Source: Paenibacillus camelliae (GTDB lineage Bacteria > Bacillota > Bacilli > Paenibacillales > Paenibacillaceae). Taken from it: a DNA stretch of 64,000 bases. The DNA is taken from the NCBI RefSeq assembly GCF_023715345.1, contig NZ_JAMBNY010000012.1, positions 1 to 64,000 on the forward strand. Reading direction: 5' to 3'. Position 1 is the stretch's first letter, and the number at the start of each line of letters is the position of its first letter. The notes beneath the pieces are model-generated. The model had not been told where the DNA came from. It saw only the letters and a program-made list of their open reading frames with translations, and searched no databases. Below, in pieces: positions 1 through 8,862 of the stretch. The position numbers and the translations under genes are program-made.

Positions 1-37
1 AAATACTACAACCATTACAGATATCAATGGGGATTAA

Positions 38-74
38 AAAAGATGACCCCTGTTCAGTACAGGAATCATCTTTT
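38..74. terminator. Hairpin, possible terminator of a gene outside the window
   Basis: An imperfect inverted repeat pairs aaaagatga (38-46) with tcatctttt (66-74), with an inner ctgt/acag stem. It is not GC rich and no gene can be assigned to it, because nothing convincing is coded in 1-218. The rest of that stretch shows no clear gene. The segment near 107-133 faintly resembles the outer end of some IS3-type elements, but no transposase or matching second end is present. Confidence 0.35.
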
Positions 75-218
75 GAAGACGGCCTAGCTCACTCTTTTTT
101 AGTGTCCTTGACAAGGGTACCAGTTTATAAGGCTAGCCCCTCCTTTTCATCCATATTACGCACTCCACATGTGTCGTCTGCTGGTCGTAGTAAGTGCCAA
201 TTGAGTAAATGCTAGAAA

Positions 219-1115
219 TTAATCATTTGGTTTCTTTTTCTCTAACGATATCCAAACTAGACCAAATGCGATTAATAGTGCACCTAGAATTTGAATAACG
301 GTAATCGACTCTTTAAATACTACATACCCCATTATTGTTGCAGTTAAGGGTACAAGATAGCGAAAGAAGTTAGCCTTCGTTGCTCCAACCTTAAACATAC
401 ACAAGTTCCATAAAATAAATGCAAGTACTGTACATATAAGTACGTTAAATGCGATTACTATAAACTGGCCTGCAGCTAGATTAGTCCATTCAGTTTCGCC
501 CCAATAAGGGAGTGTAAATGGAAACATAGCAATAGAACCAATTGCTATCGTCCAGGTACTTATTCTTAATGCTGAATAATGCTTCATCAATGACATCGAC
601 ATCAGATTATAAATAGCGCCTATTATACTGACGAGGAATGCAAATAAATTTCCAAGCATATGTACAGAAGACAGATTAATCTTCTCTGTTCCACCTACAA
701 TAACAATTGAAACACCTACTAGTGCTAAACAGCCACCTACAATAATACCTTTAGTGAGCTGCTCTTTTATAAGAAGTGGTGCAAGAAGTGCAACAAAGAT
801 TGGCCAAGGTGCAACATTTAAAAGTGATGCATTCGCTAACGTTGTTAGCTTTATTGAATAAACAACCAATAACTCAAGAACTGCTATACCAAGAATTGAT
901 ACAATAATCAACTGTGGGATATGTCGTCGCTCAATCCCAACGCTGCCTTCACGCCATTTAAGAAGGATAAAGAAAAGTGGTGCTGCAATACCAAACCGCA
1001 AAAACGTAAATACAATCGGGTGGAATGAATCCAAAGCTAGCTTCGAAATCCCAAAATTACTACCCCATATTATTGCTACAAATATTAATCCTAAGTAGTG
1101 CCATTTACGCCCCAT
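219..1115 (-). CDS. EamA/DMT family transporter
   Basis: A 298-residue integral membrane protein of the drug/metabolite transporter superfamily, probably an exporter of a small metabolite across the cytoplasmic membrane. About ten hydrophobic helices form two EamA repeats (roughly residues 6-143 and 155-292). The N-terminal repeat carries the typical W-G-S-N-F motif in helix 1, and the C-terminal repeat ends in a helix before a short basic tail (EKKKPND). A GGAGG lies about 12 bases before the ATG, which is rather far. It is a single gene with no operon partner in view. The family is clear, but the substrate cannot be read from the sequence. Confidence 0.85.
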   Translation of the reverse strand: MGRKWHYLGLIFVAIIWGSNFGISKLALDSFHPIVFTFLRFGIAAPLFFILLKWREGSVGIERRHIPQLIIVSILGIAVLELLVVYSIKLTTLANASLLNVAPWPIFVALLAPLLIKEQLTKGIIVGGCLALVGVSIVIVGGTEKINLSSVHMLGNLFAFLVSIIGAIYNLMSMSLMKHYSALRISTWTIAIGSIAMFPFTLPYWGETEWTNLAAGQFIVIAFNVLICTVLAFILWNLCMFKVGATKANFFRYLVPLTATIMGYVVFKESITVIQILGALLIAFGLVWISLEKKKPND

Positions 1116-1211
1116 GATGTTCTGATGTCCTCCGATTAATCTAATTTATAAGTGCATTAACTACTTTAGTATACATGGAAGCACTCTATAAACAACCACA
1201 AAATATGGTAA

Positions 1212-1268
1212 AGCTTATCATTACTGATAAGCTCTCTGTAATCTACGTTGTGGACTTTTTCAACGTAG
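1212..1268. repeat. Two small intergenic hairpins
   Basis: The gap between the EamA start and the rlmD stop holds two perfect stems: agcttatca/tgataagct (1212-1233) and ctacgttg/caacgtag (1243-1268). Neither has a long U tract on either strand, so their role is unclear. Confidence 0.4.
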
Positions 1269-1313
1269 TGAGATTAAATCATGAAGAACCTTGCTAATCA
1301 CTCAAAAACATCA

Positions 1314-1345
1314 CAACACAAAAAAACCCTTGCTACGCAAGGGTT
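1314..1345 (-). terminator. Rho-independent terminator of rlmD
   Basis: Perfect 8-bp stem aacccttg/caagggtt (1325-1332 and 1338-1345) with a 5-base loop. On the minus strand it is followed by a run of U (the a-run at 1321-1326). It lies just downstream of the rlmD stop. Confidence 0.85.
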
Positions 1346-1357
1346 CCCAATCACACT

Positions 1358-2875
1358 CTATATTCTTTTCAACCACGCCACGCACTCCACATGCCCCGTA
1401 TGCGGGAACATATCAACCGGCGTTACCTCCACTGTGCGATATCCACCATCCTCAAGCACGCGCAGATCGCGCGCTAACGTCGATGGGTTACAGCTCACAT
1501 ATACAACTCGCTCTGGCTGAATCGCGAGGATCGTCTCCAGCAGCGCTGGATCACAGCCCTTGCGCGGTGGATCGACAACGATGACATCGGCATTCATACC
1601 TTCCTGCTTCCAGCGTGGAATAACGACCTCTGCTGGGCCTGCTTCAAACGTCGTATTGTCCAATCCATTCAGCTCCGCATTGCGCTTTGCATCCTCGATC
1701 GCTTCAGGCACAATCTCTACCCCATACACATGTCCCGCCTGTCTTGCGAGAAATAGTGAGATCGAGCCTATACCGCAATACGCATCGATGACCTGCTCTT
1801 TGCCTGTAAGCGCCGCATATTCCACCGCCTTGCGGTACAGCGTTACGGTCTGCTCAGGATTCACCTGATAGAACGAACGCGCTGATATCGCAAAGCGCAG
1901 TCCATCCAGCTCATCATAGATGACCTCACTACCCCATAGCACCTCGGTGCGCTCGCCGAATATCGCATTCGTTACTTTATTGTTAATGTTATGCACGATG
2001 CTCTTCACATTCGGGACACGCTTGCGCAGCTGTTCAATCCACTCGGTCTTGCGCGGCAGCTTCTCTGTATTCGTGATGAGTACGATCATAATCTCGCCTG
2101 TCACAACACCGATACGTGTCATCACATGACGCAGCACGCCGCTGTTCGTATCCTCATCGTATGGCTGAATGTTCAGCTCCTTCGCAAGCTGCTTAACGAT
2201 TGCGATTACCTCATCATTAAGATCCTTCTGAATAAGGCAATTGTCCATATCGATAATACGGTGACTGCCCTTCGCATAAAAGCCTCCGACAAGCTCACCG
2301 TTATCTGCCGCAAGTCCAATCGGTACCGCTGCTTTATTGCGATACCTCCACGGATCACTCATGCCTATCGTATCATGCACGATTAAGCCAGCACGGTAAT
2401 CAGCACCTGTATGTGGGTTAAGCGCATCATCTTTTTCAGCTTCACCTGTAACTGCTTCCTCCGCTACATTCAGTTTCCCGATTCGCGTCAGGCTGTCGAT
2501 CACATGCTGCCTCTTCCACTTCAGCTGCGCTTCATAATCGAAATGCTGTAGCTGACACCCGCCACACTGCGCATAGATTGGGCAAGCCGGCTCAATGCGC
2601 TGCTCGCTCTTCGAATGATGGGACAGCAGCTTCCCATAGCCATACTGTTTTTTGCTCTTCAGCACCTTAGCCTCGACACGCTCACCTGGCAGCGCATGCG
2701 GGATGAACAGGGTGAAGCCCTGCTCTGTACGTCCGACACCATCACCATCATGCGTTAAGCCGATCATATCGACGGTTACAACTTCATTTTTCGCATGCAA
2801 GCCCTCAGCTGCCACTGGCTTGCTGCTGCGTTTTTTTCTATGCTGTTCTGTTTGTTTTCCTTGCTTACGCTTCAT
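1358..2875 (-). CDS. rlmD: 23S rRNA (uracil-C5)-methyltransferase, RlmD/RumA family
   Basis: SAM-dependent methyltransferase that makes 5-methyluridine in 23S rRNA. In Bacillus the single homologue (RlmCD) modifies both U747 and U1939, so one enzyme may do both jobs here. A basic leader of about 30 residues precedes a TRAM RNA-binding domain (about 32-90). Iron-sulfur cysteines are seen at C98, C104 and C107 in the C-GG-C pattern, with the fourth expected further on. The SAM site is DAYCGIGS, the family motif DPPRKGCDP follows, and the catalytic cysteine is C462 in YVSCNPST. At 505 residues it is slightly longer than usual because of the N-terminal tail and an insert around 150-165. The start has GGAGAG five bases upstream. 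Confidence 0.93.
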   Translation of the reverse strand: MKRKQGKQTEQHRKKRSSKPVAAEGLHAKNEVVTVDMIGLTHDGDGVGRTEQGFTLFIPHALPGERVEAKVLKSKKQYGYGKLLSHHSKSEQRIEPACPIYAQCGGCQLQHFDYEAQLKWKRQHVIDSLTRIGKLNVAEEAVTGEAEKDDALNPHTGADYRAGLIVHDTIGMSDPWRYRNKAAVPIGLAADNGELVGGFYAKGSHRIIDMDNCLIQKDLNDEVIAIVKQLAKELNIQPYDEDTNSGVLRHVMTRIGVVTGEIMIVLITNTEKLPRKTEWIEQLRKRVPNVKSIVHNINNKVTNAIFGERTEVLWGSEVIYDELDGLRFAISARSFYQVNPEQTVTLYRKAVEYAALTGKEQVIDAYCGIGSISLFLARQAGHVYGVEIVPEAIEDAKRNAELNGLDNTTFEAGPAEVVIPRWKQEGMNADVIVVDPPRKGCDPALLETILAIQPERVVYVSCNPSTLARDLRVLEDGGYRTVEVTPVDMFPHTGHVECVAWLKRI

Positions 2876-2938
2876 ACTTACTCTCCGCTCTACGCTCTAT
2901 ATGCTGAGCCGCCTACACTTTATCTTATCATTCGATAA

Positions 2939-3850
2939 CTAGCTGTAGGTCGACTCCCCTGTTTCATCCATATATATCTCAATATGCAATGGTAAATTTT
3001 CAAATACGGCTGGCAATGTTCCACCATACTCTCCATCGAGGTTCAGCTGAACCTTATCTGGAGATGTGACGGTTAAACGGTTTGTGCGGAAATGCACGAC
3101 ATGAGGATCTCCAAAATGCTCTCCGCGCAGCGCTAATGTGACGAGCCGAATAAATTCAGCTAAATTGCATTTGCGCACAAGCAGTACATCAAAGAGCCCA
3201 TCATTCAGCTTCGAATCTGGAGCTAGCTGCTCAAATCCGCCTACCGAGTTGCTGTTGCAAATAAGGAACAGCATAAACTCACCAACAAATTCGCCTACAC
3301 CTTCAGCTTCAAAGGTAAGCTCAGTCGGACGAAGATGCACCATCTTCTCCATCCCCTTTAAATAATAAGCAAGCTGACCAATCATCGTCTTCAGCTTGAT
3401 CGGCACATCATAGGTCAGCTCCGTTAAGAAGCCGCCACCTGCAATATTAATAAAGTAGCGTTCATTCGCACGACCAACATCGATGTTTTCTTTATATTGA
3501 TTAATGATAAGCTCACAAGCATACTCCCAGTGCTTTGGGATGCCCATCGCTCGAGCAAAATCATTCGTTGTCCCTACAGGTATAATGCCAAGCGGCAATC
3601 GATTCGGCATATTGGCAAGACCGTTAATAATCTCGTACAGTGTGCCATCACCGCCCGCTGCGATAATCATATCGTAGCCGCCTCTTGCAAGCGACCTCTC
3701 TACCTCCGCCGTTGCGTCGCCCTCGCCCTGCGTCGCATAGCAGGATACCTCAATACCGCCTTCATCCAGCTTCTGCAATATATCGGGCAATCTACGGCGC
3801 ATCTCTTCTCTACCTGAGGTAGGGTTGTAGATTAATCTCGCTCTTTTCAT
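2939..3850 (-). CDS. dagK: Diacylglycerol kinase, DagK/YegS family
   Basis: Soluble lipid kinase that phosphorylates diacylglycerol to phosphatidic acid, recycling the diacylglycerol left by lipoteichoic acid synthesis at the membrane. The 303-residue protein has the N-terminal NPTSG motif (residues 9-13) and the nucleotide-binding GGDGT loop (66-70). A later P-V-G-T-T-N-D-F-A-R motif is typical of the family. A longer GTG reading is possible, but an AAGGAG eight bases upstream selects the ATG at 3850. That ATG overlaps the cbiX stop as ATGA, so translation is probably coupled. Whether the substrate is diacylglycerol or another lipid is inferred from the family. Confidence 0.88.
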   Translation of the reverse strand: MKRARLIYNPTSGREEMRRRLPDILQKLDEGGIEVSCYATQGEGDATAEVERSLARGGYDMIIAAGGDGTLYEIINGLANMPNRLPLGIIPVGTTNDFARAMGIPKHWEYACELIINQYKENIDVGRANERYFINIAGGGFLTELTYDVPIKLKTMIGQLAYYLKGMEKMVHLRPTELTFEAEGVGEFVGEFMLFLICNSNSVGGFEQLAPDSKLNDGLFDVLLVRKCNLAEFIRLVTLALRGEHFGDPHVVHFRTNRLTVTSPDKVQLNLDGEYGGTLPAVFENLPLHIEIYMDETGESTYS

Positions 3851-4668
3851 TGCGTGCACTCCTTATCCAATGCATAGCTTTCGAACCTTCTGCAAAGCAG
3901 CTTAGACATCTCTGAGTGTGGAAGCAAGGTCGACCCTTTATACGTATAGTCTAGCCCATCTAACCGAGCTGGAATCACATGTCTTGTAAAATATCCTGGG
4001 CTAATAAACAGCGGAATAACGATCACATGAGGAGTTATCTGCTGCAGCTCAACTAGTGCTGCTCGTGAACCTTCTGGCAATAGCGGCGCGTAGGCAACCT
4101 TTTGCACGCTAAGCTTATCGCCTAACACAGCTGCAAGCTGCTTCATTCCCGCTTCCCACTTTTCATAAAAGTACGTCATACTGCTACCATGACCAAGCAG
4201 AAGCACTGCCTCCTGGCGCTCAGGATTCAGCTGCTCCTCGATCTGTTCCTGCAGAATACGCACCACTTCTGGCTCAACACCAATCGGCTCATCGAAGAAA
4301 ATATGTGCCCCAAAACGAAATGGCTCCAGATCACCAATAAAATCACACGCCGGCTCAAATCCGAACGCCTGCTTGATCTCATCCACATGAGAGCTTCCAC
4401 TAGAAACAAATAAAGGCATTACATGAATATGTGTAACGCCCTCCTTCTCAAGTGTATCTATTCCGTCTTGGATCAGATGCCCCTCAACCAATTCTAGATA
4501 GGAAGAATAGACTGGTATTACGCTTCGTCTTGCCCGCTCCGCTTCATCTGATGCATTCGCCAGCCACTGCTGCCTAGCTGCTTCAACCGCTTCATCAACA
4601 GCCTTCACCCATGATTGCTCTCTTGAGCCGTGACTTATAACAAGAATACCGTGCTTCATGTTCATCAT
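3847..4668 (-). CDS. cbiX: CbiX/SirB-type sirohydrochlorin chelatase
   Basis: Metal chelatase of the CbiX class, which inserts Co2+ or Fe2+ into sirohydrochlorin for cobalamin or siroheme. The 273-residue protein is two tandem CbiX domains. The first carries ISHGSRE with the metal-ligand histidine H13 and a second histidine near H94. The second carries LLGHGS with H160 and a later P-G-Y-F-x-R-H motif. This is the long two-domain form. No other cobalamin or siroheme genes lie nearby, so the metal cannot be decided from context. The start overlaps the yerC stop (TAATG) and the end overlaps dagK (ATGA), giving a tight three-gene unit. Its own ribosome binding site is weak, which fits coupling. 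Confidence 0.85.
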   Translation of the reverse strand: MMNMKHGILVISHGSREQSWVKAVDEAVEAARQQWLANASDEAERARRSVIPVYSSYLELVEGHLIQDGIDTLEKEGVTHIHVMPLFVSSGSSHVDEIKQAFGFEPACDFIGDLEPFRFGAHIFFDEPIGVEPEVVRILQEQIEEQLNPERQEAVLLLGHGSSMTYFYEKWEAGMKQLAAVLGDKLSVQKVAYAPLLPEGSRAALVELQQITPHVIVIPLFISPGYFTRHVIPARLDGLDYTYKGSTLLPHSEMSKLLCRRFESYALDKECTQ

Positions 4669-4958
4669 TATTTCTTAATGCGGTCAAGCGCAAGCTTATA
4701 CCCGTCGTTGCCGTAGTTCAAGCAGCGTTTTACACGTGAGATTGTTGCTGTGCTCGCACCAGTTTCCGTTTCAATTTGATTATAGGTGCTGCCGTTACCG
4801 AGCATGCGGGCAACCTCAAGACGTTGTGACATCGATTGGATCTCATTCACCGTACACAAATCCTCGAAGAACACATAGCACTCTTCCACATCCTTCAAGG
4901 TTAATATCGCTTCAAAGAGCTGATCGATCGATTTATCATTTAACTTTTTTAATTGCAA
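4668..4958 (-). CDS. yerC: YerC/TrpR-like DNA-binding protein
   Basis: Small cytoplasmic regulator (96 residues) of the YerC/YecD group of the TrpR superfamily. The core helix-turn-helix, with GNGSTYNQIETETGAS followed by TATISRVKRCLNYG, spans about residues 53-82. The start codon is TTG: AAGGAG sits eight bases before it and no ATG lies at a suitable place. It heads the yerC-cbiX-dagK unit, with a one-base overlap onto cbiX. No target site is evident, and the regulatory role is inferred from the fold. Confidence 0.9.
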   Translation of the reverse strand: MQLKKLNDKSIDQLFEAILTLKDVEECYVFFEDLCTVNEIQSMSQRLEVARMLGNGSTYNQIETETGASTATISRVKRCLNYGNDGYKLALDRIKK

Positions 4959-5168
4959 AGGGATCTCTCCTTACGGTCTGTATTTCTAATATTTATTGTA
5001 GCTTGATTTAAGCAATAGTTCAAACATTACCGTGTTCACGCTTTAAAGAATTACAGACTCTGCCAATATGAACATTTGTCTAATTTATTTCTGTTTATCT
5101 AGGCGAATATCCAGACCACGCTAATGCCTATCTCATATGCTATCATAACGAAATGTAAAAGGTTGTGA

Positions 5169-5789
5169 TTGAAGATGAATTCCTCTCCACATACGCAAGC
5201 CTATGCTTACCGGAGAAATCCAGCACAAAGCGTTCACGCCTCAACCTTTCATCCTCAGCAATTCGGACATGGGCATGGGCATGTTGGCACGATTACTCAG
5301 GCTCGCCCACCACAAGGACACTATTCAACAAGTGCTAGCATTTCTCCGTTTCAGGCAGCACAAAGCAATGCTGTTGCCGTGCAGGAAGTAGAAACGAATA
5401 CGGAAAAAGAAAAGAAGCCTTCAAGCGGCTTTAGCCTTGCCAGCCTAACTAAATACGCCAATATTGATGAATTGAAAGGTCTCGTTGATCGGTTTGGAGG
5501 ACTAGAAGGAATATTAAGTACGGTTACGACAGTGCAAAAGGTCGTCAGCACGGTTGGTCAGATTGCGCCAATGGTTAAGGTTGTCACCGGTGTACTAGGT
5601 AAAAATAAAGCAGGTGCCGCGCCACCTACTGAAGCCTCTATCCCAGCTAGACGCCGAGTAAGGACAACGACAAAACCACGTTCGACTAGATCGAACCGTT
5701 CAGCACCACCAAGACGTAACGGGCAAGGTAGATCGAATTCAACACGCAGATCTTCCACTCCCTTAATGAAGCGTCCACCGTCACGTTAA
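5169..5789 (+). CDS. Basic low-complexity hypothetical protein, VrrA/YqfQ-like
   Basis: Unrecognised 206-residue protein with three parts. The first 75 residues are rich in H, Q, G and S. A helical segment at about 85-155 repeats I-L-x-T-V-x-x-V-Q-K-V and ends in an M-V-K-V-V-x-G motif. The tail (about 160-206) is strongly basic and rich in R, S and T. The arrangement recalls Bacillus YqfQ/VrrA spore-associated proteins, but this is only a loose likeness. The TTG start at 5169 has AAAGG six bases upstream; an ATG at 5175 is the alternative. It stands alone on the plus strand between minus-strand genes and ends in a strong hairpin. Confidence 0.7.
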   Translation: MKMNSSPHTQAYAYRRNPAQSVHASTFHPQQFGHGHGHVGTITQARPPQGHYSTSASISPFQAAQSNAVAVQEVETNTEKEKKPSSGFSLASLTKYANIDELKGLVDRFGGLEGILSTVTTVQKVVSTVGQIAPMVKVVTGVLGKNKAGAAPPTEASIPARRRVRTTTKPRSTRSNRSAPPRRNGQGRSNSTRRSSTPLMKRPPSR

Positions 5790-5806
5790 GCTTCCCGAAG
5801 AACAGA

Positions 5807-5850
5807 AGAGACCTCAGGTTCATCATAGGATGAGCACTGAGGTCTCTTAG
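5807..5850 (+). terminator. Terminator hairpin between converging genes
   Basis: Perfect 11-bp stem agagacctcag/ctgaggtctct (5807-5817 and 5837-5847) between the stop of the basic hypothetical gene and the stop of pit. The downstream U tract is weak on both strands, and it probably serves both directions. Confidence 0.65.
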
Positions 5851-5855
5851 TTGTA

Positions 5856-6851
5856 TTATAAAAACAATGCTTTATATAGATAGAAGCAGCCCATTGCAAT
5901 ACCAGAAGAAATAGGAATCGTTATAAACCAAGCGATAACAATTCGTCCAGCAACGCCCCACTTCACGGCTGCAAAGCGCTTCGCACTTCCTACCCCGAGA
6001 ATCGAGGATGTAATGACGTGGGTTGTACTTACAGGCAAATGTAGGAACGTTGCGGAAATGATTACGAGCGCAGAGCCCATATCCGCAGCAAAACCGTTGA
6101 TCGGTTCGATCTTAAAGATTTTTGTCCCCATCGTCTTAATAATTTTCCAGCCACCAACTGCAGTACCTAGTGCCATCGCAAGCGCAGCAGAAAATTTAAC
6201 CCATAGTGGCACGTCCATATTATCCTGAATGCCAGCTGCGACTAGAGCGAATACGATAATCCCCATCGCTTTCTGTGCATCGTTCGTACCGTGTGAGAAC
6301 GATTGAAATAGCGCAGTTACAACTTGTCCAGATCGGAAGCCCTTATTGATTGAGTGTGGACTCTTTCTTGCAAATATGATTTTAAGTATAGACATAATAA
6401 TAAAACCAGCAACAAATGCAATAAGCGGTGAAATTAACAATGCTTTAAGAATATCTAAAAATCCATTAGCATTAATTTTGTCAAAGCCTTCTGCGGCAAT
6501 GACCGAACCAGCTAATGCTCCGATTAACGCATGTGAGGAGGAGGAAGGAATTCCAAACCACCATGTGATAAGATTCCAGGCAATTGCACCGATAAGTGCA
6601 CAGATAACCACCTCAACCCCATGCTGCAAATCCGCTGGGTTAGCTACACCGCTACCGATCGTTTTCGCTACGCCAGTAAAAGTAACAGCACCTAAGAAGT
6701 TCATCACTGCAGCAAGCATGATAGCAACTCTTGGCTTAAGTGCACGCGTAGAAACGGAGGTTGCGATTGCATTTGCTGTATCATGAAACCCGTTAATAAA
6801 GTCAAATGCTAATGCAAGAAAGACAACAGCTATTAATACATATATTTCCAT
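5856..6851 (-). CDS. pit: PiT family inorganic phosphate transporter
   Basis: Low-affinity phosphate symporter in the cytoplasmic membrane, taking up metal-phosphate with a cation. The 331-residue protein has about ten helices. It carries the two PiT signature regions: GFHDTANAIATSVSTRAL near residue 20 and FSHGTNDAQKAMG near residue 185. It lies 23 bases downstream of the DUF47 gene, the usual ykaA-pit pair in Firmicutes. The ATG is preceded by AGAGG. Confidence 0.93.
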   Translation of the reverse strand: MEIYVLIAVVFLALAFDFINGFHDTANAIATSVSTRALKPRVAIMLAAVMNFLGAVTFTGVAKTIGSGVANPADLQHGVEVVICALIGAIAWNLITWWFGIPSSSSHALIGALAGSVIAAEGFDKINANGFLDILKALLISPLIAFVAGFIIMSILKIIFARKSPHSINKGFRSGQVVTALFQSFSHGTNDAQKAMGIIVFALVAAGIQDNMDVPLWVKFSAALAMALGTAVGGWKIIKTMGTKIFKIEPINGFAADMGSALVIISATFLHLPVSTTHVITSSILGVGSAKRFAAVKWGVAGRIVIAWFITIPISSGIAMGCFYLYKALFL

Positions 6852-6874
6852 CTGTATGACCTCTGCTCTCCCGC

Positions 6875-7492
6875 TTAGCTATTACGCATAACGATAGTTT
6901 CAAGTGTATTTGCTACATCCTCGCAGCAGTCCGTTGTTTGCTCAAGACGTTCATATATTTCCTTACGCTTGATCAATTCAATCGGGTCCGTTACATCCTT
7001 GAACAGCTTTGTAATACAAGAGATAAGTAAGTCATCGCCTTCGTTTTCAAGACCATGAATAGCAATATTATGTTCACGAATCGGTAACAGTTTCTTCTGC
7101 GTTAGAAGATCAATCGCACTTTTGATTTGATGTGCGGAACGAACTAGAATGTCAGCAAAAGCTGTAATATGCTCATCCTTCTCCTTCACACCGTACATGA
7201 GGAAACGCATGCTTGTTGCTTCTAGACCATCCATTACATCATCAAGTGATGTTGTTAGCGCCATAATATCATCGCGTTCAATAGGTGTAATGAATACTTT
7301 GTTCAGCTCACTCAAAATCGTATGTGTTTTTTGGTCACAGCTGCTTTCATATTCTTTCATTTTCTTTACAAATGATTCAACATCTGAAAGATCGGATACA
7401 CCTTTTGCAAAGTATTCAGCCGCTTCTACTATAGTATCAGCCATTTCTTCAAAGGTTCTGAAGAAAATATCTTTTTTGGTTTTCTTGAACAT
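6875..7492 (-). CDS. ykaA: DUF47 (PhoU-like) protein, partner of the phosphate transporter
   Basis: A 205-residue cytoplasmic, all-helical protein of the DUF47/YkaA family, related in fold to PhoU. Metal-binding-type acidic patches occur, for example ERDDIMALTTSLDDVMDGLE near residues 72-90 and HGLENEGDDL near 147-156. It precedes pit in one operon. Homologues are thought to modulate the transporter's activity. The start has AAAGGGGA ahead of the ATG. Confidence 0.9.
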   Translation of the reverse strand: MFKKTKKDIFFRTFEEMADTIVEAAEYFAKGVSDLSDVESFVKKMKEYESSCDQKTHTILSELNKVFITPIERDDIMALTTSLDDVMDGLEATSMRFLMYGVKEKDEHITAFADILVRSAHQIKSAIDLLTQKKLLPIREHNIAIHGLENEGDDLLISCITKLFKDVTDPIELIKRKEIYERLEQTTDCCEDVANTLETIVMRNS

Positions 7493-7662
7493 GTCAATCC
7501 CCTTTATCGACTTAAGAATGGTAGCTCACGATGCGTTCGCCATGAAATAGTGTAACCTAGATTTGTTAACGCAATGTAAACATTAATGAAAAATTAATAA
7601 TTATTTTCATATATTTTCTCATTCCTTGTCGAAATTGATGGAATCATAACGATTCAATCGTA

Positions 7663-8712
7663 CTATTCCCAATTGACATGCTCTGTAATAGTCTTTCCTG
7701 TAGGTAGAATATGGATAATGCTTTGTCCTGGAAGCAGCTTGATCTCTTCATTATTGCTAACGAAACGAAGCATACCATCCTCAGCAGCTATCCATTGACC
7801 TTCTATCGACTGTCCATTCTGTATAACGAGTGCATTGCCGCCCGATTGTAAATCTACACTCAAGCGTCCTTCATTGTCGAGCACCTTATGATTAGTCTGC
7901 ATAAAGATTAAGTTTACAGCAGATAGCTGCTTATCGTTATTTTTGTCAATATGCGGCTCATCATTAATGCTGCGTTTATATACCCCTTCGTCAAGTTGAT
8001 AGCTGACTTTATATCCCTTTAGCTGAAACTGTACATCAAGCTGCTTAATAGAGCCTACTTGCATCGACTCTGCTTCAGCTTCAGTTAGAAAGCTATAGCC
8101 TTGAATGGTAGCTTCCTCTCTGTACCCCTTTTTACTTACGCCTTCACGCAGCTTGGACAAATTCGTATATAAGTTATGCGGGGCTTTACGCTCAGAGCTT
8201 CTCCAGTAGTAGCTGCCCGCGTTCGATATTTCATCTAAATAAGGCTTTCCTTGCTTTTGTAGGATCGCATAGGCATCATTACTTGCCCCAGCATGAGCAA
8301 TAATCGCATCATAGCTATCGGCAATCTCAATAAAATATGGACGATTGCTTCGTACAGGACCAATATCAAAATCAGCAGTCTCCGTGCTTTGGAAGATTGC
8401 AATTAGTCTTGTAATTCCTCCTTCGGCAAGCACTTCCCAGATGATATCTGCCTCAGTTAAGCCGCTTTGCGGGCGTGCAGGCGCAAGATTATTAATAAGC
8501 ACAGCAACCGGTCGGGTGTTATTCTGCTCCTCAAAACCGACTCCAGACAGGAGTGATGGATAGGTTGGCGGAGCAGGTGTTGGTGCAGCTTCCTCTGTCG
8601 GCGGCGGAGTTGATTCAAGTGGAGGAACCTCTTGCTTCACATCTTCCTTACCACACGCAGTTACAACCACCATGACTAGCACAAGTAAAATAAGACCAAA
8701 TTTCAACTTCAT
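7663..8712 (-). CDS. yerB: DUF3048 lipoprotein, YerB-like
   Basis: A 349-residue lipoprotein. A signal peptide ends in the lipobox VTAC with lipidated C20, followed by a proline-rich linker (about residues 25-55). The DUF3048 domain begins at the conserved RPVAVLINNL-RPQSGL-ADIIWE stretch, and the rest matches the second YerB domain. Function is unknown in the family, and it acts outside the membrane. AGGAGG lies seven bases before the ATG. It is divergent from the germination operon, with a 150-base gap between them. Confidence 0.88.
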   Translation of the reverse strand: MKLKFGLILLVLVMVVVTACGKEDVKQEVPPLESTPPPTEEAAPTPAPPTYPSLLSGVGFEEQNNTRPVAVLINNLAPARPQSGLTEADIIWEVLAEGGITRLIAIFQSTETADFDIGPVRSNRPYFIEIADSYDAIIAHAGASNDAYAILQKQGKPYLDEISNAGSYYWRSSERKAPHNLYTNLSKLREGVSKKGYREEATIQGYSFLTEAEAESMQVGSIKQLDVQFQLKGYKVSYQLDEGVYKRSINDEPHIDKNNDKQLSAVNLIFMQTNHKVLDNEGRLSVDLQSGGNALVIQNGQSIEGQWIAAEDGMLRFVSNNEEIKLLPGQSIIHILPTGKTITEHVNWE

Positions 8713-8862
8713 TTTATGCCTCCTATATTATAGGTTTCCTATTTCATTTAACCACGGAATTGCCTCGATGTGTTGACTTTTCTCCAAATTGCGACTAAAA
8801 ATCCAATAAATATCACAACATAACTTCATAATGGTATTTATTAGAGAGGAATTAGCAGTAAT

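Noticed and set aside
27..215. 62-codon frame or IS3-type end at the window edge
   Set aside because: The frame runs over a hairpin and has no family likeness; a partial likeness to IS ends is too weak without a transposase or a second end.
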